Source: Acidimicrobiaceae bacterium
GTDB taxonomy: Bacteria > Actinomycetota > Acidimicrobiia > Acidimicrobiales > RAAP-2
Direction of reading: 5' to 3'
DNA: 64,000 nt
NCBI GenBank assembly: GCA_003153575.1
Contig: PLZW01000023.1
Coordinates: 50,060 to 114,059, forward strand
Under the pieces are notes generated by a model that worked only from the letters and a program-made list of their open reading frames with translations, ran no database searches and had not been told where the DNA came from. Below are positions 16,749-24,639 of this stretch, in pieces (the first letter of the stretch is position 1; every line of letters begins with the position of its first letter). A program made the translations under genes and the position numbers.

Positions 16749-17749
16749 TACTCGCCGCGTGGGCAGCTCGCCTCGTCGATGAGCTCGATTCCACGGTTTG
16801 TGCGTCGATCGCAGCCAATCCGATCCCCGCCATCAGAGACGAGCTGGGGTTCAAGGTCGTCGCGAGCCAGCACCTGGCAGACCGGCGCGGCGATGGCGGT
16901 TGGTGCGATGGCCACTCCTTCACCGAGGAAGGCGTCATCCTGTACCGCCCGACTGGTTCCCGTCGAGAGAACTTCACGGTCACCCATGAACTGGGTCACG
17001 TCCTGATCGATGGCGAGACCGACGAAGACATCCTTGTGTGGAGCGCCGACCTTCCCGACGGTTCTCTCGAGCTGGTGTGCGACCAGATCGCAAGTCGCCT
17101 CCTCCTGCCCTCCGACATGGTGACATCGGCGCTCGACGGCAAGCACCCGAGCGGCCCGGGGGCCGTCGCCTTGTTCAGGGACTCACAGGCATCCCGTAGG
17201 GCTGTCGCAGTTCGACTCGCCCAACTGTTGCCGTGCGAGGGATTCGTTGTCCTCGCGGTCGACGGTGTTGTGGAGTTCGCTGCTCGACAAGGCGACACCC
17301 GGCCGTATGCATGGGAAAAGGACGTGGTACCCCCTGGGCATCCCCTTGCTGCGGTAGGCGACGGAGAGGTTGCTGTTGCTGAAACGGGGTGGGCTGGTCC
17401 GAACAGGACGACTCGGCGCTACTACATGAGCGCTGAGGGCGACGGGGAGTGGACCTTTGCGGTCTTCGCCGAGCGCGACCTGTACGGTGCCGTAGCTCTC
17501 CACCTTCCCGAGGAAGAGCGCACCAGGTCCTCCGTCGAGACGCGGGACTTTCGATGCCCCTCGTGCGGTTACAGCGGCAAGCTTCGCACGTGGTCGTGCA
17601 ACACCTGCGGAGTCAGGGCATGTCCCCGCTGCAGCAAATGCGGATGCTCACGCAAGGAGGAGTCGCTCAAACGTGCGATGTGCTCCAACTGCACGAAGTT
17701 CGTACGCGGTGACCTTCTGGTCGGTGGACTCTGCGACGAGTGTCGGTGA
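16745..17749 (+). CDS. ImmA/IrrE-family metallopeptidase with C-terminal zinc ribbons
   Basis: A 334-residue protein starting at GTG 16745. The peptidase domain has FTVTHELGHVLID (zinc His81, Glu82, His85) and the third-ligand helix ELVCDQIASRLLLP (Glu109), as in COG2856. An uncharacterised middle part (about 190-260) follows, then a cysteine-rich tail with CPSCG, CNTCG, CPRC, CSNC and CDEC pairs that should bind two or more zincs. In Deinococcus IrrE cleaves DdrO after damage; by analogy this enzyme would cleave the HTH protein encoded just upstream (inference). Last gene of the seven-gene operon. Confidence 0.9.
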   Translation: MILAAWAARLVDELDSTVCASIAANPIPAIRDELGFKVVASQHLADRRGDGGWCDGHSFTEEGVILYRPTGSRRENFTVTHELGHVLIDGETDEDILVWSADLPDGSLELVCDQIASRLLLPSDMVTSALDGKHPSGPGAVALFRDSQASRRAVAVRLAQLLPCEGFVVLAVDGVVEFAARQGDTRPYAWEKDVVPPGHPLAAVGDGEVAVAETGWAGPNRTTRRYYMSAEGDGEWTFAVFAERDLYGAVALHLPEEERTRSSVETRDFRCPSCGYSGKLRTWSCNTCGVRACPRCSKCGCSRKEESLKRAMCSNCTKFVRGDLLVGGLCDECR

Positions 17750-17842
17750 GATGCTCGACTCGGAGCACTCTCCGTCGACCGCAGTGAGCGGCGGCACGGC
17801 AGTGGGCAGCCGTGGCGAGTGCTGCCCGCAGCGTCGGGTGGA

Positions 17843-18004
17843 CGGCAGCCCGATGGGCATGTCCACGCCGATCGCCGCGGCATCGGGGAGCTCAGCTACC
17901 GCGGCCTCGATGGTGGGGGTGACGAAGGCCCGACTGAAGGATCCGTCCTCGAGCACGACGACGACCCAGCGACCCTTCCAGACGTCGGCTCCACCTACCA
18001 GCAT
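17843..18004 (-). pseudogene. DUF429 5' fragment (54 codons), second copy
   Basis: Begins MLVGGADVWKGRWVVVVLED and matches the intact DUF429 gene (start 12564) up to GVDMPIGLP, after which similarity stops and the frame runs into unrelated sequence to 17648. Same orientation as the intact gene. It is the displaced beginning of a DUF429 gene and marks the right boundary of the ubiquitin-like cassette. Confidence 0.75.
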
Positions 18005-18052
18005 GATGCGGTCCTGCCTCAGAGGGCGGGGTCCATCTGCAGGTGTCCCAGG

Positions 18053-19084
18053 TCAGCGGGTGAGGTGGACCGTGATCACGTTCGCCGACACTGTGTCGCT
18101 TGGAAGGCCCGCGGTCACCACCACCGTCCGGTAGGAGCCAATCGGAAGCGGTGGTGGTACGGAGGCCACGCACATCGGGAACGCTGGGGTGGGCGGCTCG
18201 GAATTGGAGCACCCGAGGTAGGTGGTCAACACCGTCTCGGGGAACGCGGTGCGTCCGGGCTTGAGGAAGACGGATGGAGCACATGCTGGGAGTAGGTGGC
18301 CCGGCTCGTACGCGATGCCGTTGCCGGTCAGTCCGACATTCAGCCAGCCGTCCGCGGCGCACAGTTCAACTTCGATGCCCTCGCTGGTGGTGTTCGTGAA
18401 GGTGACCACACCCTTGATCGAGGTACCGGCGCGCACACGTGTCTGGGCAAGTGTCAGGTGGATCACCACCGGGCTACGGGTGCCGATCTCGGTAGCCGTC
18501 GCTCGGTGGACGGTGTGCAGGATCTTGCCGACGACGGTGGACGTTCCGGCCTCGGGCACGGTCCCGCCGCTGTCGGTGGCCACCAACTGGACATTGAGCT
18601 CCGGAATCGCCCACCACGTCGCCCCGCCGGTGTCGCTCGAGCCGCACGGGCCCACGTGGACCGTGAGGCCGTTGACAGTGATCACCGGACACCGGAGGAC
18701 GGCAGGAGGAGCCACTGCATCCGAGGACGGGGAGCTCAACGGCGTCACCGTGACAGCGGGAACACTGGGGAATGGCTCGGGAGGACAGGAGGCCGCCGCG
18801 GTTCCGGGCGCTTCGCCCAGGGACAGGAGGCCGACCCTGGCGCGAGGCGGGCAGAGCGGCTCATTCACCACCGTCCAGGACGTGGGCACGGCGATGGCCG
18901 TGTGCTGGTAGACGTGGGTGACCCAGCCCGCCGGCGCGCGAACCGAGGCCATCGTGGCGGGAGTCGAGGAGGGCACCGTGGTCGTCCCGCACGCGGCTCC
19001 GGCCACCACCAACCCAACAAGGAACCCGTAGGAGGCCAGGCCGCGGCGATGCACGCGGCTATCCCCCTGGCGGGCATTCCCCAT
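18053..19084 (-). CDS. Secreted protein, probable lipoprotein
   Basis: About 343 residues from the ATG at 19084, which overlaps the upstream stop as TGATG; an ATG at 19093 is also possible. A signal peptide is visible (basic RVHRRG, then LASYGFLVGLVVAGAACG) with a Cys that could be lipidated, although the lipobox is weak. The mature part is Thr/Ser/Pro-rich and beta-rich, with an Ig-like C-terminal section (VVIHLTLAQTRVRAGTSIKGVVTFTNTT). Third gene of the sigma/anti-sigma operon. Role unknown; likely extracytoplasmic sensing or surface. Confidence 0.65.
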   Translation of the reverse strand: MGNARQGDSRVHRRGLASYGFLVGLVVAGAACGTTTVPSSTPATMASVRAPAGWVTHVYQHTAIAVPTSWTVVNEPLCPPRARVGLLSLGEAPGTAAASCPPEPFPSVPAVTVTPLSSPSSDAVAPPAVLRCPVITVNGLTVHVGPCGSSDTGGATWWAIPELNVQLVATDSGGTVPEAGTSTVVGKILHTVHRATATEIGTRSPVVIHLTLAQTRVRAGTSIKGVVTFTNTTSEGIEVELCAADGWLNVGLTGNGIAYEPGHLLPACAPSVFLKPGRTAFPETVLTTYLGCSNSEPPTPAFPMCVASVPPPLPIGSYRTVVVTAGLPSDTVSANVITVHLTR

Positions 19085-19809
19085 CAGCTGCATGACTTCA
19101 GTGTCTGCCCGACGTAGGGCTCGAATCCGACCGCCCCATTCGGGCTGATCCACCCCAAGGTGCCGTTCGCCCCGAGGTTCATCCAGACATAGGAGTCGGG
19201 CTCCACAGTGGGTGGAGGCAGTTCGGAGACCCACTGCTTGCCGTCGAAGGTGATCAACCCGCTGCAGGTCCCCGGCATGGTGTAGGCGTAGTAGCGCCCG
19301 GGAACGACGCCTGGGCCACAGGGCGGAGTGGTCTCAGTGCCACTGCACGCCCCATCGGGGCCGGAGCCATTGCCCGCGCCGGGAGCCGGGCCACAGAAGC
19401 GCCCCGTGGCAGTCGTGGGTGTGCGCTGGTTGGTCTTGCACGGCGGTGGGGTGGGCGGAGCGCTGCCAGCATGCAGACCGGGGCCCATCCCATCGGACTG
19501 GGCGGCCGTGGCGCCAGGCAGACCCTGTGTGCTGGTCGACGACGTGGTGGAAGTCGTCGTCGTGGCAACGGGGCCCGCGAACGTGCCCTGTGAGCCGGAG
19601 CTGAGCCCGAAACCGAGGGCCACTCCCCCGCCGGCCACGACAACCAGGCCCGCAGCCACCGACTCACGCACCCGGCGCTTGCGGCGAACGGCCCGTCGCT
19701 CGATGTCGCCGATCACACCAGTTGCCGGCGCGTCGGGCGCCACCTCAGACATCGCGGCGCGCAGTCGGGAGTCAAGATCGCCATCGGCTGTGAACTCGTC
19801 CTCAGTCAT
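19084..19809 (-). CDS. Putative anti-sigma factor with one membrane span
   Basis: A 241-residue protein. The cytoplasmic N-terminus (LDSRLRAAMSEVAPDAPATGVIGDIERRAVRRKRR) resembles actinobacterial anti-sigma/sigma-operon membrane proteins, followed by one transmembrane helix (about 50-70, VAAGLVVVAGGGVALGFGL) and a Thr/Pro/Gly-rich extracytoplasmic part with several cysteines. Its start overlaps the sigma gene stop by eight bases. Inferred to hold the sigma factor at the membrane; no zinc-binding HxxxCxxC motif is seen. Confidence 0.6.
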   Translation of the reverse strand: MTEDEFTADGDLDSRLRAAMSEVAPDAPATGVIGDIERRAVRRKRRVRESVAAGLVVVAGGGVALGFGLSSGSQGTFAGPVATTTTSTTSSTSTQGLPGATAAQSDGMGPGLHAGSAPPTPPPCKTNQRTPTTATGRFCGPAPGAGNGSGPDGACSGTETTPPCGPGVVPGRYYAYTMPGTCSGLITFDGKQWVSELPPPTVEPDSYVWMNLGANGTLGWISPNGAVGFEPYVGQTLKSCS

Positions 19810-20386
19810 GGGTCACCTCCTCGGATTCGAGGACTACGGCGAGCGCGCTCCGGGCCCGGCTCAGCAAGGTCTTGACGGTGCCGTCGGACACCTTCATGGC
19901 CGCAGCGGTCTCCGTGACGCTCAGTCCGAGCCGGTAGTAGAGGGCCACCGCTTCCCGTTGACGTCGGGACAGCGTGGCGATGGCGGCCCGCAGGTCCAGG
20001 GCGTCCTCGAGCGCGTCACTCGCCGCCGTCGGGATCTCCGGACTCCACCGCTGACGGGCACGGCGCTCCCGGGCGAGGGAGCGCCACCGGTTCCGCAGCA
20101 GGTTGAGGGCCACCACCCGTACCCAGGCGCCCAGTGAGTCGATCGTCGCGCCTTTACGCAGCCCGATGAGGGCTCTCGCCAGTGCTTCCTGGACGGCGTC
20201 CTCGGCCGCGGCGCGATCTCCACAGACCAGTCCCAGTGCAGCGACCAGCGAGCCGTAGTCCACCTCAACGAACCGGGCCAGCTGGTTCTCGTCCTCCTCC
20301 ACCCCCACCATCCGATCGATCGTTGCAACGGTCATCACGGGTATGACACCGCAGGTCGCCGTCAGGTTGACACGACTCTCATTCAT
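19802..20386 (-). CDS. ECF RNA polymerase sigma factor (SigE-like)
   Basis: A 194-residue sigma factor. Region 2: LVAALGLVCGDRAAAEDAVQEALARALI ... WVRVVALNLLRNRWR; region 4: LSRRQREAVALYYRLGLSVTETAAAMKVSDGTVKTLLSRARSAL. Both are well conserved, so it should be functional. The true start may be an internal ATG (for example before TVATIDRMVG), since the first 17 residues look unlike the family. First gene of a three-gene operon with the membrane anti-sigma-like protein and the secreted protein. The 174 bases upstream contain a small dyad, ACTGTC-n6-GACAGT (20461-20478). Confidence 0.85.
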   Translation of the reverse strand: MNESRVNLTATCGVIPVMTVATIDRMVGVEEDENQLARFVEVDYGSLVAALGLVCGDRAAAEDAVQEALARALIGLRKGATIDSLGAWVRVVALNLLRNRWRSLARERRARQRWSPEIPTAASDALEDALDLRAAIATLSRRQREAVALYYRLGLSVTETAAAMKVSDGTVKTLLSRARSALAVVLESEEVTHD

Positions 20387-20560
20387 TGTCGGGTCAAGGC
20401 GCTTGCCGTCAGCTGGGCAGTGTCACGCAGGCGGCTAGGCGGACTGCCCCACCGAGGTCAACTGTCGACTCAGACAGTGGGAGCGTCCGTGAGTACCTGG
20501 GAGCATCGGCCCGTGCCGACAGCGGTGACTCCGACGGCGAGTTCGTCGGCCGCCGGGTGT

Positions 20561-21124
20561 TCAGACGCTGGCCAGTTCGGAGGCGGCGAGTGCGACGCCG
20601 TGGCGGAGCAACGCCTCGAGCACGTCGGACGGGTCGGTGTAGCGCGACACCTGCCACACCTCGCTGAGTGTCCGGGAAGGGTCATGGACCCAGGTGGGCA
20701 CCGGCAGGCCGACGCTGAAGAGGTGGTGCTCCACCAGGCCGGCAATGGCCGCATCGAAGCGCGGGTCCCCGCAGGGCATCGGTGGTGGAGCGCAGAGGAC
20801 GATCCGGAGCGGCGGTGCGGCGGCCGCCAGGTCGTCGTTGAGGCCAATGAAGGCTCGGAAGGCGACCTCGAAGCTCCGCCGTTCGGATCGCAGCTCCTGG
20901 GAGATGTAGTCGGACCACTCCGCGACCGTGGTTGCGGCGAAGGGAATCGACCCACCCCGGGCATCGGCTAGCCGCCAGGCGACCTCGCCACTCTCATCGA
21001 GCTCCACGTACGGCCCAGTCGCTGGCCCGAAGGTGGCCGCCTCTGCCCGCGCTCGGATCCGCTCGTTGAGTGCCAGGTTGGCTTCGATGACTTCATCGCT
21101 GAGCCGCGGCGGCTTGACGGTCAT
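20561..21124 (-). CDS. Hypothetical protein
   Basis: A 187-residue soluble, mildly acidic protein. The N-terminal helix LSDEVIEANLALNERIRARAEAA is followed by a beta-rich section (YVELDESGEVAWRLA), FRAFIGLNDDLAAAAPPLRIVLC and a C-terminal helix (PSDVLEALLRHGVALAASELA). No catalytic motif or family was recognised. It is divergent from the basic protein gene at 21218, with 93 bases between them. Confidence 0.55.
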   Translation of the reverse strand: MTVKPPRLSDEVIEANLALNERIRARAEAATFGPATGPYVELDESGEVAWRLADARGGSIPFAATTVAEWSDYISQELRSERRSFEVAFRAFIGLNDDLAAAAPPLRIVLCAPPPMPCGDPRFDAAIAGLVEHHLFSVGLPVPTWVHDPSRTLSEVWQVSRYTDPSDVLEALLRHGVALAASELASV

Positions 21125-21217
21125 GCATCCAGGCTATCTAGGGCCTGTGACTGGCACTCGCAGCAGATTGATCCCAGCCCGTCATAGGCTGAACTACAGA
21201 GACCGGAGGAGGCGGGC

Positions 21218-21832
21218 ATGGGGCGGAGCATGGACTGGGAGCGGGTGCACCGGGAGGACCGCCTGTACCGGTCGTTCCATGCGGATGGTGGCGGTACGGG
21301 AGCCGGCCGTACTGCCCGGGGTGGGTCGAAGCGTTCGGCCGCGGCCAAGCGCGGGCGACGTCGCGGTAGCCACAAGGTAGGGGCGACGTCCCATGCCCGA
21401 CGTTCCCAGACACAGGCACAGGCGGCGCGCTCCGAGTCCAGTGAGCCGGCGATCCAGTGGCGATCGGACACCGGGTGGGTACGCCGTGGCCCCGGGGGTA
21501 CGTGGATCGCTGCTCGGCCATCGGACCGGATCACGGCAGTGCCAGCGAAGCGGGGGAAGAAGGCGAAGCGCCGGGCCGGCTCGCGAGGTGCCCCCGCCGC
21601 GGCCACGGCTCCGTCCCCGCCGAAGCCCGCCAAGCCTCAGAAGCCCAAGCAGCGAGTCGAGGCACCGCGGCGGGGTGCCTCGATCGACAAGTTCTTTCAC
21701 CAGGCCCGGGAGGCACAGCGAGCTGGCTCCCGTGCTTATGCCGACGGGCTCGATCCAGCAAGCGAGTCTCCCGACCGCGTTAAGTCAGATGGGTCGCGTC
21801 CAGGTGCCCGCCGTGAGACGAAGCTGGGCTAG
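21218..21832 (+). CDS. Basic, low-complexity protein upstream of the NACHT-like gene
   Basis: A 204-residue Arg/Lys/Ser/Ala-rich protein, predicted disordered, with a short ordered N-terminus (MDWERVHREDRLYRSF), a QWRSDTGWVRRGPGGTWIAARP segment and a C-terminal helix (ASIDKFFHQAREAQRAG). A GGAGGAGG ribosome binding site precedes the ATG. Its TAG abuts the ATG of the large STAND ATPase, so the two are one operon and it may be the partner, sensor or nucleic-acid-binding component. No family recognised. Confidence 0.6.
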   Translation: MGRSMDWERVHREDRLYRSFHADGGGTGAGRTARGGSKRSAAAKRGRRRGSHKVGATSHARRSQTQAQAARSESSEPAIQWRSDTGWVRRGPGGTWIAARPSDRITAVPAKRGKKAKRRAGSRGAPAAATAPSPPKPAKPQKPKQRVEAPRRGASIDKFFHQAREAQRAGSRAYADGLDPASESPDRVKSDGSRPGARRETKLG

Positions 21833-24586
21833 ATGGAACAGGAGTCCAAGCCAACTATTCGCTCAGGAGAAGCTCCTCTGACGGCTTTCGTCAGTAGTGT
21901 CATGCGCCCTGAATTGGCATGGGCGCGGACCACCACCGTCGAGACGCTATCGAATGGGCCAACCCTGGTGCCGTGGGCGTTCGAGTACACGCCCGCAAGT
22001 TCCGATGCAGCGGATGCGACATACCTCGCGAAGGTACGCGAGGCGGACTTTTGCATCTGGCTCGTTGGAGAGGTGACGACAGAGCCGGTCCGGAACGAAG
22101 TCGCGGAGGCACTGGCCGCTGATACTCGCATCTGGGCCATCACCTTGCCGGCCGCCACACGAGACGACGTAACAGTTCAGCTACTGAGCGAAGTACGAGA
22201 TCGAGCGAAGACGGCCACGGCCGCCAATGCCGAGGAGCTTCGGGAACTGCTCGAGCTGACCTTCAGCGACGAGGTCATCCGAGCGCTCCGGGGTTCGCCG
22301 GGCATGACTCGCGTGGCTCAGCTCGCGTTCCTAGCCCGGCTTTCTCGTGAGCGAATGGTTGGCCGGTGGACCGCTGCCGGCCTTAGTCGAACGGAGGCCA
22401 CTGCGCTGGCCGACGACGAGCACGTCGGAAGTTCGGCTCTGGCGACCCTGGAAAGCGCTGCACACCCGGTGTCGATACTCGTCGGTGATGTCGGCGCAGG
22501 AAAGTCCGTCACTGGTGAGCGGTTCTTCCAGCAAGGGCTTCTCGCCGCTCGGGACAAAGTCAGCGCTCCGGTCCCCATGTGGCTTCACACCCGTAACGCC
22601 AGCGCCGGGCTCGACCAGGCAATGCAGCAACGTAGCCAAGATCTCGGGGACTACCGCATTCAGGGCGCTTGGGTGGTCATCGACGGTGCGGATGAGGTGG
22701 ATGCCGAGGTGGCTTCCCGCGTCATCGACGAAGCACGGGAACTGGCGCATGCACTCCCTAACACCCGAATCCTGATCACCTCCCGTCCCGTCCCCGCCAT
22801 TAGCCGCAACCTCCCCGAACGAGTGGATCAGCCATTGCTGGCGGAGGAGGAGGCGCTTGGGCTCATCGAACGAGTCAGCGGGGCGGCGGCGCACATGGGC
22901 ATCTACGGGGGTTGGCCGGCACCCATCAGGGACGCTGTCCGCCGACCACTATTCGCCATACTCATGGGGATCGAGCGCCGTGCTGGGGCTACGCCGCGGA
23001 CGCCGGGTGAACTGCTCGGTACCCTGGCTGCGGGTACTGCCGAACCTGGGGTCAAGGCCGATGCCATCCCTGTCCTGCGACACCTCGCTCAGCTGGTGAC
23101 CGAACGGCAGGGTCCGGTGGAGCGCAAGGAGCTGGGAGATGCCTCACGCCGGGTGCTGGCGGAAGCTTCACGCGTCGTGCGGGAGGAAAGTGGTCTCCTC
23201 GACTTCGGACTTCCACTTCTGACGCAGTGGTTCGCAGCGGATGCCCTTCTTGCGGGTGACATCACTATCACGGAGATCGCAGAGAGCTGCGAGCGGTTGG
23301 ACCGATGGCGCTACGCCTTGGCGATTGCCTTGTCGCTCGGGACACGACCCTTTGTCGATGACACGATGGGGGAGCTCGCCGCCGCTGACCCCGCGTTTGC
23401 CGCAGAGGTTGTCCAGGAGAGCTTCCAGCAGTGGGGAACTACGTCGAGCTCACCGGTGTCCGGTCCCAGCCCAACGTCTCTCGAAGCTGGCCACGCGTTG
23501 CATCAGGCACTCACCACCTGGGACCGGTCCGTCGGGGCCATCGGGGGTCTACTGCTCCCCCACACTGATGACGGCACGCTGCGACCAATTGGAGTGGCAG
23601 TCCGTGAGGGGTGTCTCGACTTCGCATGGCGTCGTGGTACCACCACAGATCCTGCTGTCTCCGACCTCACGGTGTATGTCGACCTGTTCTCCGAAGGCTC
23701 GGATTGGTTGGTCGAGAGAGGCAGCCGATGGGCTGACGAAACTGGTTGGGCTTGGCGATGGACACTCGACCTCCTCCGAGACCACCTCAAGAGAATCCTG
23801 GATGCGCGCTCCTTTACGACCTCGGATCCGGGTCTCCTCCGCGAGGATCTCTGGCTCGCGGCGCTCGACGCATCCGGTCGTCGAGGTAGCGGAAGTCCTG
23901 AGCCTGTTCCATTGAGTCTCCTGGAGCAGGGCCTTGCCCGTCTAGATCCGAACGCATCGTTGACTCTCGCTGATCGTCGCGCAGACACGTCCCGCATCAT
24001 CGAGCAGGTGCATTTGCTCCGTGCCGAGGGGGCCACGGAGGTATCGCCCCCCTGGCCACAGCCGGACCAGCTCGGCAACCCCGGGGGCGGATATGTCTGG
24101 GACCTCTATTCCCCAGAGCAACTCCGTCGCCGCACCGAGGTTGTCTACACAGCTGCAATCCAGGCGTACGAGAACCTGGTGACTGCATGGCTCGAGCCCT
24201 TCCGACCCCGCCTTCGCACCGCTGTGACACTTCCCGCGGTATTGCGGGGAACTCTACGGGTCACCCCTCCAGGCGGACCCACGGCGACCCAAAACATGCG
24301 AATGGCGTCAATCACATGGTACTTCGATGCGCTGCCCCGGCCTTCCGAGTCAAGCGTCGAGATCGTCCTCGGAACCACCAATGATGAGCGGCCAAGAGAC
24401 TGGGCCGACTGGAAGGCTCAGGGCGATTCTCGCTACACGAAGCTTCTTCAGTTGCGCCCTGAAGCAGCGGGGTGGCTCAGTTCGTTCCAGCACCACGGAG
24501 TCGTCGATGTATGTGAACCGGCGCCCGTTGGCCCAATCGTCTACAAGTGGTTAATGACCGATCTCTCCGCGATCAACTGGGCATAG
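21833..24586 (+). CDS. DUF4062-NACHT-like STAND ATPase, candidate antiphage sensor
   Basis: A 917-residue protein. The N-terminal segment (about 15-105: TAFVSSVMRPELAWARTTTV ... YLAKVREADFCIWLVG) fits DUF4062, a domain often fused to STAND ATPases. Then comes a P-loop NTPase: VSILVGDVGAGKS (213-225), Walker B WVVIDGADEVD (280-290) and TRILITSRP sensor. The remaining 550 residues are probably a helical sensor domain. This is the build of NACHT/STAND immune proteins, in which ligand binding drives oligomerisation and activates the N-terminal effector. Co-transcribed with the basic protein. Ends convergent with hsdR. Confidence 0.8.
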   Translation: MEQESKPTIRSGEAPLTAFVSSVMRPELAWARTTTVETLSNGPTLVPWAFEYTPASSDAADATYLAKVREADFCIWLVGEVTTEPVRNEVAEALAADTRIWAITLPAATRDDVTVQLLSEVRDRAKTATAANAEELRELLELTFSDEVIRALRGSPGMTRVAQLAFLARLSRERMVGRWTAAGLSRTEATALADDEHVGSSALATLESAAHPVSILVGDVGAGKSVTGERFFQQGLLAARDKVSAPVPMWLHTRNASAGLDQAMQQRSQDLGDYRIQGAWVVIDGADEVDAEVASRVIDEARELAHALPNTRILITSRPVPAISRNLPERVDQPLLAEEEALGLIERVSGAAAHMGIYGGWPAPIRDAVRRPLFAILMGIERRAGATPRTPGELLGTLAAGTAEPGVKADAIPVLRHLAQLVTERQGPVERKELGDASRRVLAEASRVVREESGLLDFGLPLLTQWFAADALLAGDITITEIAESCERLDRWRYALAIALSLGTRPFVDDTMGELAAADPAFAAEVVQESFQQWGTTSSSPVSGPSPTSLEAGHALHQALTTWDRSVGAIGGLLLPHTDDGTLRPIGVAVREGCLDFAWRRGTTTDPAVSDLTVYVDLFSEGSDWLVERGSRWADETGWAWRWTLDLLRDHLKRILDARSFTTSDPGLLREDLWLAALDASGRRGSGSPEPVPLSLLEQGLARLDPNASLTLADRRADTSRIIEQVHLLRAEGATEVSPPWPQPDQLGNPGGGYVWDLYSPEQLRRRTEVVYTAAIQAYENLVTAWLEPFRPRLRTAVTLPAVLRGTLRVTPPGGPTATQNMRMASITWYFDALPRPSESSVEIVLGTTNDERPRDWADWKAQGDSRYTKLLQLRPEAAGWLSSFQHHGVVDVCEPAPVGPIVYKWLMTDLSAINWA

Positions 24587-24639
24587 GGATCGTCCATTGG
24601 CTCCATCTCTCCTCCGAAGAAGATCCGCGGAGAGGGGTC

